Made by a program: the position numbers and the translations under genes | Part shown: piece after piece, positions 8,357 through 15,395 of the stretch | Layout: every line of letters starts with the position of its first letter | How positions within the stretch are numbered: the stretch's first letter is position 1 | The notes under the pieces: model-generated | The model's database searches: none | The model's input: only the letters and a program-made list of their open reading frames with translations | What the model was told of the DNA's origin: nothing | Virus record (IMG/VR): IMGVR_UViG_3300022204_000014 | Coordinates: 1 to 33,385 of that record | Source of the DNA: a virus | Reading direction: 5' to 3' (one strand) | DNA length: 33,385 nt

Positions 8357-8665
8357 TCAGCGAACATCGTGCCTATCTGCTACAACAGCACGGAAGTTCA
8401 GTGTGTCAAATTCTGCGTCGCAAACGATGTCAAAAATCTCATTCCACGTCGGAGCCTCGTTGCTATCAAACAGGCGATCTACTCGATTTTTAGGCGTCAA
8501 TGGCCCTTTTCCTCGCGGGGGTCTGAATATAAACCCCAGTCCAGATTCAACTACAAACATTCTGCCATCCCGAACAGCGGCGTTTATTTCTTCGTGGTGG
8601 CACTGCCCGGTTGAAACTATCACTCCGCCGTTGGCAAGCATCTCCAAAAATTTAACTGCGTCCAT
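8357..8665 (-). CDS. small protein between tail tube and chaperone genes
   Basis: A 102-residue protein. ATG 8665 is chosen because AAAGGAG stands five bases before it. It opens MDAVKFLEMLANGGVIV and is mixed alpha/beta in look, with a basic loop (RPPRGKGPLTPKNRVDRLF) in the middle. I do not recognise a family. The place is where many siphophages carry an extra small tail gene or a short inserted gene. Confidence 0.6.
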   Translation of the reverse strand: MDAVKFLEMLANGGVIVSTGQCHHEEINAAVRDGRMFVVESGLGFIFRPPRGKGPLTPKNRVDRLFDSNEAPTWNEIFDIVCDAEFDTLNFRAVVADRHDVR

Positions 8666-8770
8666 GGCTTCTCCTTTTACGGTTCGCATTTCCAACAAAT
8701 CGCGTCAGCAGACCGCGTGTCGCGTTGTCTATCAATTAGCCGCCTTGGCGCGGTCGGCTGCGCTCAGGCG

Positions 8771-10048
8771 TTATGCCGCGTACGCCGCTTGCAGATTTTT
8801 GACCTTGGCGATCACCGAGCCGTAGGTGCCATCCTCCAGCACCACCAGATCGCCGGCCTCGGCCAGCCGCTTACCGTCCACCGACAGCGGCGCGGTGAGC
8901 ACGGCGCAAAGCGGAAAGATCAACTCCACCTGGTATTTGTGCGGATCGTCGAAGATGGCGCCCTCGGCCAGGATGTGGACCCCGAATGTGTCGTTGGCCG
9001 CGATATGCTGTTGCATGATCATCTCGCGGAATTCGCGGGTGAGCTTGATGGTCTGGGTCCGGCTGTCGCGGGAGATCCGCGAGGCATAGGCCCCGCCGGC
9101 GCCGGGCACGAACTCCGCCGCCACGCCGTTGTTGATCGTCCAGTCAACCGACTTGATCTCGCTGGTCAGCTCGCGGCCGCCGGCAAACGTCGTACCGTTC
9201 CAGGCACCGCCCAGCATGACGGTGAGTTCCGAAACCCGCAACGGGGTCTCGGTAACCCGGCTGGGGAATACCATCCATCCCGATTCGGTGGGGATGTAGA
9301 GCACCTCATAGTTGACCACGGTGACGTCCCCACCCGGGGCGGCAATGGTGATCACCGCCGGGGTGGCGGCGGATACCGCCGAATAGGTCACCTCGGTCCA
9401 GACGCCGGCGGTCAGCTCCACGCGGATCCGCTGCACGTTGTCCAGCCGGGTGGCCGCGTCGGCCCCCTCCACACCATTGGCCGCCAGGGTCAACTCGGTA
9501 ACATTGCCCGCCGCCGCAATGGTCTCGGACGCCACGTTATCGGTGACCTTGCCGGTGCCCTTGGCCTGGCCGGTGATCTTTACCCAGGTGTCTTTGGCAA
9601 AGGTGGCGCTGATCGTCTCTATGGCCATGGAGGCAAAGCGGCGCTTGAGCACGGTCTTGCCGTAGCGCTGGGCCACCGTAAAGGTCGGCAGGTCTCGGTC
9701 GGCGTCAACGCCGGCGGCAATCGGCGTGATGGTGTGCTCGTAGCCGGTCCCGGCCGCCGCCGAGGAGATCGAGCCCAGGCCGTAGGCCAGCAGAAACGCA
9801 AAATGCTGGGGCTGGGCCTTCTCGAAATTAAACGGGATGCCCGAGGTGGCGCCCAGGTCATACACGGCGTCCGGCTCTTCCTTGCCGGTCAGCTCGTCGG
9901 CGTTGGATTCGCGCCGCGGCTCCAGGTTGGCGATGTCGCTCATCGAGACCAGGAGCGACAGGTCCAGGGTCTGCTCGGTATTAATACCGGTCTCTTGACT
10001 GCCCGCCGATACCGCGACAAGGTTATGTTGCCCGCGAAATGATCTCAT
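8771..10048 (-). CDS. major tail tube protein (siphovirus type)
   Basis: The 425-residue protein starts MRSFRGQHNLV, sits after the tail terminator and DUF2635-like genes and before the chaperone, and is beta-rich throughout with an inserted Ig-like stretch (about residues 165-260, GTGKVTDNVASETI to GGDVTVVNYEVLY). A C-terminal part (SRDSRTQTIKLTREFREMIMQ) resembles tube proteins. In Mu this slot holds the sheath and a tube gene; here there is one gene only and no sheath-like sequence, which is the main reason to predict a non-contractile tail. Its start codon overlaps the previous stop (ATGA). Confidence 0.7.
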   Translation of the reverse strand: MRSFRGQHNLVAVSAGSQETGINTEQTLDLSLLVSMSDIANLEPRRESNADELTGKEEPDAVYDLGATSGIPFNFEKAQPQHFAFLLAYGLGSISSAAAGTGYEHTITPIAAGVDADRDLPTFTVAQRYGKTVLKRRFASMAIETISATFAKDTWVKITGQAKGTGKVTDNVASETIAAAGNVTELTLAANGVEGADAATRLDNVQRIRVELTAGVWTEVTYSAVSAATPAVITIAAPGGDVTVVNYEVLYIPTESGWMVFPSRVTETPLRVSELTVMLGGAWNGTTFAGGRELTSEIKSVDWTINNGVAAEFVPGAGGAYASRISRDSRTQTIKLTREFREMIMQQHIAANDTFGVHILAEGAIFDDPHKYQVELIFPLCAVLTAPLSVDGKRLAEAGDLVVLEDGTYGSVIAKVKNLQAAYAA

Positions 10049-10239
10049 GACTTATTGGCTCCCTTCTTGGTTGCGGTCGGCGCAGCCTTCGCATGCTCCG
10101 GAACCTTTTCAAATTTTTTCCGATCTCCGGCCGGGATCTCCGTTTCGTCATACTCGACGCCCGGCTTATAACTCCGTCCGGCCAGCGGCCCGTCAACCAC
10201 CTGGAACCGCTCTTGCCCTTTTTTCAGCCTGCATTTCAT
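10045..10239 (-). CDS. DUF2635-like small protein
   Basis: A 64-residue basic protein. ATG 10239 follows GAGGAACGGCC and overlaps the previous stop (ATGA). It has a short beta-rich core (FQVVDGPLAGRSYKP, EYDETEIPAGD) and a Lys/Ala-rich tail. Small proteins of this kind (gp38/DUF2635 in Mu) sit just before the sheath or tube gene in many Mu-like phages. The function is unknown. Confidence 0.55.
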   Translation of the reverse strand: MKCRLKKGQERFQVVDGPLAGRSYKPGVEYDETEIPAGDRKKFEKVPEHAKAAPTATKKGANKS

Positions 10240-10685
10240 GGCCGTTCCTCCTCGTAGACGTATTGATAGGTGATAAGCTGCCGCTGCAGGGATTGCTTTT
10301 GATCGCCGAACAGCTGGCTCGGGGTCTCGGACGATGAAAACGCCCACTGCATCCCCGAAATATTCAGGTGGTTTCTGTCGAGCACGGCGTGAATCTCGGC
10401 CGTCATCTCCAGCACCCCTTTTTTCCCGGCCACCGCATCGCCCATGATGCTGGCCTCGGCCTTGTAGAGCTGGACATATGGGACGATGATCACCTTGGCG
10501 GTCACCTCCCACATGTCGGCCACCAGCTCCACCCTGTTTTCCCCGCCGTCCTTGATGCCGACGCAGGGCGGCTTGGCCGTGGCCGGGATGTAATTCTCGT
10601 GGGGCGTGATGTAGATATCGCTATCCCGGATACCGGTCAGGTTGGCCTGCAACTCCTGTTTTATGGCGGCGAGCAATGCTTTCAT
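10236..10685 (-). CDS. tail terminator/completion-like protein (Mu gp37 position)
   Basis: A 149-residue protein between the gp36-like connector and the tube gene, the usual site of the protein that caps the tail tube. The fold order fits (N-terminal helix MKALLAAIKQEL, then strands around VELVADMWEVTAKVIIVPYV, then a helix with EMTAEIHAVLDR). ATG 10685 overlaps the previous stop (TGATG). The identity is by position and size, not by a specific motif. Confidence 0.55.
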   Translation of the reverse strand: MKALLAAIKQELQANLTGIRDSDIYITPHENYIPATAKPPCVGIKDGGENRVELVADMWEVTAKVIIVPYVQLYKAEASIMGDAVAGKKGVLEMTAEIHAVLDRNHLNISGMQWAFSSSETPSQLFGDQKQSLQRQLITYQYVYEEERP

Positions 10686-11134
10686 CAATAGTTATCCAGC
10701 GATCCGGAGCTGTTGTCCGAGGCCCGCCCCCGGGAGAAAATGCGATCGCTTTTTGTGGTGGACGCAGCCGGTCCGGACGCGTCGCTGACCGCCGGGGCGT
10801 TAGCGCCCAGGGTGACCATGCCCCTGGATATATCCTTCAGCAATCGCCCGGCTGCGGTGTAGCGCTCCTTGCGATCGTCCGGAGCGCCGCGCCGCCTGGC
10901 ATAGAGGTTGTAAACCGCGATATCCACCGACAGCTTGCGGATGATGGCCGGTACGGTATCAAACGGGATGCTGTATTGGGTGCCGCAATAGCCATCGATC
11001 TCGGCATCGGCGTCGGCAATGGCCCGGTCGACCACCGTGGTGTCCACCTCGCCGAGATCATTATCGTCCGTCAGCTGGACAAGCTCCTCGGCCGGTACCT
11101 GCTCCTCAATATCCGCCTGGGTGCAATAGCCCAT
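10685..11134 (-). CDS. DUF1320 protein, Mu gp36-like head-tail connector
   Basis: The 149-residue protein starts MGYCTQADIEEQVPAEELVQLTDD and has the DUF1320 features AIADADAEIDGYCGTQYSIPF and IRKLSVDIAVYNLYARR. The family is mainly helical and is thought to form the connector ring below the portal. It follows the capsid and a small gene, exactly as in Mu-like phages. Confidence 0.85.
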   Translation of the reverse strand: MGYCTQADIEEQVPAEELVQLTDDNDLGEVDTTVVDRAIADADAEIDGYCGTQYSIPFDTVPAIIRKLSVDIAVYNLYARRRGAPDDRKERYTAAGRLLKDISRGMVTLGANAPAVSDASGPAASTTKSDRIFSRGRASDNSSGSLDNY

Positions 11135-11466
11135 TACTCACCGCCCCGGTTCTCGGCGTTGATTGACTCCCATGCCTCGTCGCGATCCTTGGCGGTTATT
11201 TTCCGGCACAATACGGCCTCCAGCGCCGCGACCTGGGGTTTGTCGTCTCCCGTCCACAAATCGCGGTTGTCCGGATCCAGGCCTTTAATTGCCGAAACAA
11301 TCTCGGCCTGGCCAACCGGCGGCGGGGTGGAGGCTTTTCCGGGCTTGAGATCGCCGCGCGCCAGCAGCCGCTCGGCCGCCTTTTCCGACATCTTTACCGG
11401 ATCGCCGATCTCGTATCTTTTTCCGTCATGTTGCAACGGGCAATTTTCCACTGTGTATTCCGGCAT
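11134..11466 (-). CDS. small head-region protein (HI1506-like position)
   Basis: A 110-residue protein. ATG 11466 is chosen for its AGGAG nine bases upstream; a longer in-frame reading would run into the hairpin. It opens with a beta hairpin (YTVENCPLQHDGKRYEIGD) followed by SEKAAERLLARGDL, a pattern shared by small proteins encoded between capsid and gp36 in many phages. The C-terminal half (WTGDDKPQVAALEAVLCRKITAKDRDEAW) looks like a short helical domain that binds a partner. The role is not known. Confidence 0.6.
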   Translation of the reverse strand: MPEYTVENCPLQHDGKRYEIGDPVKMSEKAAERLLARGDLKPGKASTPPPVGQAEIVSAIKGLDPDNRDLWTGDDKPQVAALEAVLCRKITAKDRDEAWESINAENRGGE

Positions 11467-11485
11467 GACTTTCTCCTGGCTGGAA

Positions 11486-11513
11486 CCATGGCGGGCGACT
11501 TGGCCCGCCATGG
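11486..11513 (-). terminator. perfect 11-bp hairpin downstream of the capsid gene
   Basis: CCATGGCGGGC and GCCCGCCATGG pair without mismatch around a 6-base loop, about 40 bases past the capsid stop and just before the SD of the next gene. There is no U tract, so it is more likely a partial terminator or mRNA-stabilising structure lowering expression after the abundant capsid message. Confidence 0.5.
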
Positions 11514-11549
11514 CAGATTTTACGATTTAGCTGCTACCGATCCGGCTTG

Positions 11550-12476
11550 TTACGCCACCGCGTCCTGGATGAAATAGCCCAGGTCGTTGGCAAGGATCAG
11601 CTCTTTAAGCGACTCACCGGCACGCACCTCCTTGCCGCCCCGCAGGCCGATATTCTTATCAAACGTGCTGCCGGCAATTCGGCCGCCATGCTGAGCGGTC
11701 AAACCAAAGGTCATGCCGCGCCTGGTGTCGGCCAGTTTGTTGCGGTATTGCAACGAAATGTGTTTGCCCCAGGCCCGGCTTAATGAGGCCGTCTGGCCCT
11801 TTTTGGCGGTGTTGACCCAGGCCTCGCCGACCAGTACTTCCTCCAGCTCAAACAGGTCGGCAATGGCCTGGCGGGTGGCAATACCAGCATCGCCGGAGTT
11901 TCTATTGATTGCCTTGAGGATCATGGGGTGTCGCGCCAGCACCGAGAAGGCGGGGCGGCCGATGGTCATGGCATTAGGCCGCATGATGCAGGCGTCCAGG
12001 CAGGCGGTGAGCCGCTCCACCGGGTCCGAGTTGGAGAAGTCGGAAAACTGGTCCGTGCCGGATAGGGTCACCTTGTTGGCGGCGCCATAGTTGGCGGCAT
12101 TGAACACCATGTTCGCCACCCGGACCTCGCGATCCAGCAACACCAGATCCATGATGCCCTCGACCGCCCGCCCCTCCGGGTCATAATTGGGCGGCGCGTT
12201 GTTGATGTCAGAGATCGGGATAGGATCGTCCAGGCCGTAATCCTCCACCGAGGCCGTTTCCTCGGTGGCCGAGAACTCGACCTGGTTCGGTTTTGATTTG
12301 CGGCCCACCCTGGTATCGGGCAGGGTGAATCCCTCGGCCATGGCATACTTGAAATACTTAAACTCGCTTTTGCCAACCGGGACTCGAGGCATTACCTCGT
12401 CGGCGATGAGTCGCGTGTTGCGGTAGGCAATGGCGATGGCGGTCAGTTCCGCCTGAATCGGGAATGTTGCTTTCAT
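11550..12476 (-). CDS. major capsid protein
   Basis: The 308-residue protein has the look of a short HK97-type capsid of Mu-like phages: MKATFPIQAELTAIAIAYRN, then VMPRVPVGKSEFKYFKY, a central DLVLLDREVRVANMVF helix, and a C-terminal NDLGYFIQDAVA. It lies between the decoration protein and the small gene before gp36, the conserved order. A strong SD (GGAGGAAGC) precedes ATG 12476. The 60-base AT-rich leader differs from the GC-rich surroundings and might hold a promoter, but no good sigma-70 pair is seen. Confidence 0.85.
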   Translation of the reverse strand: MKATFPIQAELTAIAIAYRNTRLIADEVMPRVPVGKSEFKYFKYAMAEGFTLPDTRVGRKSKPNQVEFSATEETASVEDYGLDDPIPISDINNAPPNYDPEGRAVEGIMDLVLLDREVRVANMVFNAANYGAANKVTLSGTDQFSDFSNSDPVERLTACLDACIMRPNAMTIGRPAFSVLARHPMILKAINRNSGDAGIATRQAIADLFELEEVLVGEAWVNTAKKGQTASLSRAWGKHISLQYRNKLADTRRGMTFGLTAQHGGRIAGSTFDKNIGLRGGKEVRAGESLKELILANDLGYFIQDAVA

Positions 12477-12536
12477 GCTGCTTCCTCCAATAAATATCGT
12501 TGCAAATTAATTACGGTTATCAATAGGGGCCTATAC

Positions 12537-12914
12537 TTATGCCCCCTGGATCTGACCCGGCGCCAACTGCACCAAACCGATGTCTCCAGCCACGCCGGAG
12601 ACGCGGGCAATGCCGCCGACCCGGTTGTTGACCCCGGCAGCCGGGGCAGCGGTGACCGCCTTACCATCGGCATCAGAGGTCAATTCGTCGCCCCTGGTGA
12701 CCGTGCCGCCGTATTCGACCTCAACGGGTCCGAGGGTGTGCACGTCGAGTCGATCGCCGCTGGCGTCAGCACCCATGGAATCGGAAACACCGAATATGGC
12801 ATCGGTAACGGCAGCGGCCTGAACAGCCCCGCCGTCGGCAGCGCCGGGCTTGACGAATCGGTAAGGGTTGACAACCGCCTCAGCGGTGAAATTTTCTGTC
12901 AGTACAGGTTTCAT
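12537..12914 (-). CDS. DUF2190 capsid decoration (cement) protein
   Basis: The 125-residue protein has the DUF2190 pattern: an N-terminal NPYRFVKPGA, a middle GVSDSMGADASGDRLDVHTLGPVEVEYGG and a C-terminal NNRVGGIARVSG. Family members coat or bridge capsid subunits. The gene stands directly before the capsid gene with SD AAGGAG, and has a TTTAAA repeat copy in its leader. Confidence 0.85.
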   Translation of the reverse strand: MKPVLTENFTAEAVVNPYRFVKPGAADGGAVQAAAVTDAIFGVSDSMGADASGDRLDVHTLGPVEVEYGGTVTRGDELTSDADGKAVTAAPAAGVNNRVGGIARVSGVAGDIGLVQLAPGQIQGA

Positions 12915-12929
12915 GCTTTGCTCCTTATC

Positions 12930-12946
12930 CTTAAATTTGGTTTAAA
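12930..12946 (-). repeat. TTTAAA-N5-TTTAAA direct repeat, copy B
   Basis: TTTAAACCAAATTTAAG on the coding strand, 11 bp between halves, in the short leader between the I/Z gene and the decoration gene. Confidence 0.5.
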
Positions 12947-12982
12947 ACTGAGGGTCTTTTTTCTCCGGTGTTGCCGGGCCGC

Positions 12983-13474
12983 CTACTTGCCGCCCTTGAC
13001 GTGACCCACGGCTTGGGTGACCGTAATGGTCCGGCCGGCCTTTGCTTCGGATTCTTGATATTCGATCGCTCGCTTGGCAAGACCCTCGGCGTCCTGGTTG
13101 TCCACATCGCCCGGATCATCATCCCGGCCGGCCAGCTCGCCAAACTCGACCAGCTTGGGCAGCCCCTCCAGAAACTCCTGGAACCAAGCCCCGGCGGTCT
13201 GCTTCTCGCTGCCTTCAGCAAAGGCAATAGCCTCCTCGCCGTCGAGCTGCTCCATGAACTCCTTGATCCCAGCCTTGACCCAGGCCGGGGCGATCTTGCC
13301 GGCCTTGATTCCCTGGTCGACAAAGTCGGCGACCTGCTGCTTGCGCGCCACTGCGTTCCGTGTCCGCTCCTTTTCCGCGAACTCGGCCTCGACGTCTTTC
13401 CTGGCCTTGGCCGCCGCCGCGTCCTCTGCCGTCTTTACGTCGGCTTCGGTAAAGCTTTTCACTTTCGGATCCAT
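12983..13474 (-). CDS. Z: internal in-frame scaffold product (Mu gpZ-like)
   Basis: An ATG at 13474, in frame inside the protease gene, is preceded by GAGGAGG eight bases upstream. It would give a 163-residue product starting MDPKVKSFTEADV, consisting only of the charged helical scaffold part. In Mu the scaffold Z is made in exactly this nested way from gene I. That the start is used here is inferred from the ribosome binding site. Confidence 0.6.
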   Translation of the reverse strand: MDPKVKSFTEADVKTAEDAAAAKARKDVEAEFAEKERTRNAVARKQQVADFVDQGIKAGKIAPAWVKAGIKEFMEQLDGEEAIAFAEGSEKQTAGAWFQEFLEGLPKLVEFGELAGRDDDPGDVDNQDAEGLAKRAIEYQESEAKAGRTITVTQAVGHVKGGK

Positions 13475-14101
13475 GTCCTCATCCTCCTCGTTGTTGCCCA
13501 CCAGGCCGCCCTCGGCATAGGCTGACATGGCGGCGGTTTCGGTTTGCGGCCCTCTGGCCTCGTCTTGCAAATACTCCACATCCCAATCCGGGATGATTTG
13601 GTCGGCGGTCTCCTTGCCTTCTTTTTCAATCATCCAGTCCCGCAGCCGCCGGAAGAGGCGGGCGACGGTGCCGTCTGATTCGCCGAACTCAAAGGTCACG
13701 GCCTCGTCTGTCGCCGCAAACCTGAGATCAGCCAGCCCCTTGACCGCCGGGGGCATGGCGCCCAGGAATCCGACATGGCGCAAACGGCCGTCCGGGTAAA
13801 AGCTGGCCGAGCGTTTTTTAAAGCGGCCCGTGGCCACCATTTCCTCAAACTCCGGGACCACGTCCTTAAACTTTGCCAGCAGCCGGTCGCCTTCCTTTTT
13901 CAACCCCGCGACCCAACCGAAGGCCGGCGCGTTGTCTTTCGGGTGTCCGATCACCGCCGGCGGCTCGTGCTCGGCCGCGTTGAATGAGGCCACCGCCTTG
14001 TCGATCAGGGCGTCGCCGTCGTGTTCTTTGCCCTTGCTGTCGATCTGCTTGCCGCCCTTGAAGATCTCTATCCAGTCGCCAAACCCTTTAAAGTCCGCCA
14101 T
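12983..14101 (-). CDS. I: Mu gpI-like head maturation protease with scaffold
   Basis: The 372-residue protein matches the Mu protease I family: N-terminal GDWIEIFKGGKQIDSKGKEHDG, then EHEPPAVIGHPKDNAPAFGWV, then GRFKKRSASFYPD and a LRHVGFLGAMPPAVKGL segment. The conserved His and Ser of HPKD and RSASFY are the likely catalytic residues, as in other prohead proteases. The C-terminal third is acidic and helical (about residues 210-300), which fits a scaffold released by self-cleavage. The gene lies between gpG and the capsid group. Confidence 0.85.
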   Translation of the reverse strand: MADFKGFGDWIEIFKGGKQIDSKGKEHDGDALIDKAVASFNAAEHEPPAVIGHPKDNAPAFGWVAGLKKEGDRLLAKFKDVVPEFEEMVATGRFKKRSASFYPDGRLRHVGFLGAMPPAVKGLADLRFAATDEAVTFEFGESDGTVARLFRRLRDWMIEKEGKETADQIIPDWDVEYLQDEARGPQTETAAMSAYAEGGLVGNNEEDEDMDPKVKSFTEADVKTAEDAAAAKARKDVEAEFAEKERTRNAVARKQQVADFVDQGIKAGKIAPAWVKAGIKEFMEQLDGEEAIAFAEGSEKQTAGAWFQEFLEGLPKLVEFGELAGRDDDPGDVDNQDAEGLAKRAIEYQESEAKAGRTITVTQAVGHVKGGK

Positions 14102-14110
14102 GTCGCGCTC

Positions 14111-14560
14111 CTATCCGTGTAAGATGTAGTCTTTCAATGCCTCGGCCATTTCGGTCCAGTCTTCATCCTGGAGAACCAGATACGGCCGAGCCGGGATCGT
14201 TACTTTTTTGCCGCGCCCGGCCTGGCCGCCGAACTGGTGGATGGCACCGTATTTCTTGTTGGTGCCGATCAATACCTTGTCCGACTTCGCTTTATAGTTA
14301 ATGCTGCCCGCCAGGCCGCCGGCCATGCCCTGCTCCATGAGGATCTTCGAGCCGTTCTTCTGATCCAGGGTCACCTGCTTGAGCGGCTCCCAGGCCTGGG
14401 GCCGGCCGCCGACCTCGAAGTTGCGGAGAATCGAGACGGTGGCGATCTCGCCGATGATCTCGTAAGCGTCTTTCGGATGCTCGATGCGCTGGATCATGGC
14501 GCCCAGGTTCTGCATTACGTCCCGGGAGTCCACCTTGAATTCAATCGCCGAACCAGCCAT
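14111..14560 (-). CDS. G: Mu gpG-like virion morphogenesis protein
   Basis: The 149-residue protein begins MAGSAIEFKVDSRDVMQ and has the family signature: SILRNFEVGGRPQAWEPL, GSINYKAKSDKVLIGTNKKYGAIHQFGG and IPARPYLVLQDEDW. The family (phage virion morphogenesis) acts in head-tail joining or tail assembly. ATG 14560 is chosen because GGAG lies ten bases upstream, inside the end of the F gene; an upstream in-frame start would run back into F. Confidence 0.85.
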   Translation of the reverse strand: MAGSAIEFKVDSRDVMQNLGAMIQRIEHPKDAYEIIGEIATVSILRNFEVGGRPQAWEPLKQVTLDQKNGSKILMEQGMAGGLAGSINYKAKSDKVLIGTNKKYGAIHQFGGQAGRGKKVTIPARPYLVLQDEDWTEMAEALKDYILHG

Positions 14561-14562
14561 GC

Positions 14563-15267
14563 CTACTTTTCTCCGTATGCCGCCATGCCCGGGTTGTAGT
14601 CCCACCCGGGGTCAATGCCCTTGGGTACCTGGTGGACCTCACCGGTGCGCTTATCGATCCACTCGTAGGTTTCTTCCTGCCTGGGCGCTTTGGTCTGGAT
14701 CCTCTCGCCCTGTTCTTTAAGTTTTTCCACCTCACGGGCGGAAGCGCTCACCACGCCGCACTTTCAGCCCCAGCCGTTGGGCGGATAATGGGTCCGCCAG
14801 AACGGATCGTCCGCCGGCAGCACCAGATTGCCCCACGCGGCATGTTCTGGCCTGGGGTTGCCCGAGCTGGACGGCACATAGCGCAGGAACGGTCGCACCG
14901 CCTGCACGGCCGGCGACATCTGCTGCTTGTAGCGCCCGGCCGAATAAGACGTGGACAGGTTGGTGTTGAAGATGGTCGCCGTGCGCCAGTTCCGGCCGCC
15001 GTTATATTCCCAGCCAGCCCGGGCCACGGTGTCGTCAAAACTTTTCCGGAACTCGGCCAGGGTTGTGCCCTGGGCAATGCCCTGGTCAACCGCCGCCCGC
15101 AGATCGTCCAGCAGATCCTCTTTCATGGCGCCGGCCACGGTGAACGCCTTGGAATGCGCTCCTTGCCAGATATCCTTCCAGGTGGCGGTTGGCAGGTTGA
15201 GCTTGGCCCGAAAAAAGGCGATCGCCTCCTCAAAGGGCAGGTCAACATATTGGGCGCTCTCAGGCAT
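14563..15267 (-). CDS. F: Mu gpF-like head morphogenesis protein with in-frame UGA (candidate selenocysteine)
   Basis: This minor head protein is needed for building the head around the portal. The first 167 codons (MPESAQYVDLPFEEA to HYPPNGWG) match the family, including NTNLSTSYSAGRYKQQ and RPEHAAWGNLVLPADDPFWRTHYPPNGWG. A UGA follows at 14764-14766, then the same frame stays open for 66 codons (KCGVVSASAREVEKL to MAAYGEK). The family has a Cys at this very spot (PNGWxCxC), so UGA-Lys-Cys stands for Cys-x-Cys. Full length would be 234 residues. The open frame beyond the stop still looks like the family C-terminus. UGA could mean selenocysteine, readthrough, or a single-base nonsense mutation of TGC/TGT. 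No canonical bacterial SECIS is evident. At 234 residues it is also shorter than Mu gpF. Confidence 0.8.
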
Positions 15268-15395
15268 CGTGCCCCCGGCCGTGCAAAACCATGTTTAAAA
15301 CCCGTTTAAAATCGCCTGTGCGGGTCGCGGCAGTTCTCCGGCGAACACTCGGCCGCTTTCCAGGCTGCTCCAGCCGCAGGCGGCCTGGGCGCGTT
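15268..15395. other. portal-F intergenic segment
   Basis: The 128 bases between the portal stop and the F start have no credible frame: an in-frame TAA lies about 30 bases before the F start. They contain a TTTAAA repeat copy. F has only a GGGGG-like SD, so its leader may matter for expression. Confidence 0.5.
15294..15310 (-). repeat. TTTAAA-N5-TTTAAA direct repeat, copy C
   Basis: TTTAAACGGGTTTTAAA on the coding strand, 11 bp between halves, about 27 bases upstream of the F start codon. Confidence 0.5.

Noticed and set aside
8717-10042. Long plus-strand frame of 441 codons opposite the tube gene
   Set aside because: It is Gly/Arg/His-rich, antisense to a clear tail gene, and typical of long shadow frames in GC-rich DNA.
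14563-14754. Separate small gene starting at GTG 14754
   Set aside because: It is in the same frame as F, directly after the UGA, has no SD, and its sequence continues the F family C-terminus.
14764-14806. Canonical bacterial SECIS element after the UGA in gene F
   Set aside because: Hairpins exist, but the GG-starting loop begins about 7 bases and the alternative loop about 11 bases after UGA, nearer than the usual 16-37. The further 3-bp GCG/CGC hairpin has a CUUC loop without the needed G. I therefore claim only a candidate selenocysteine site.
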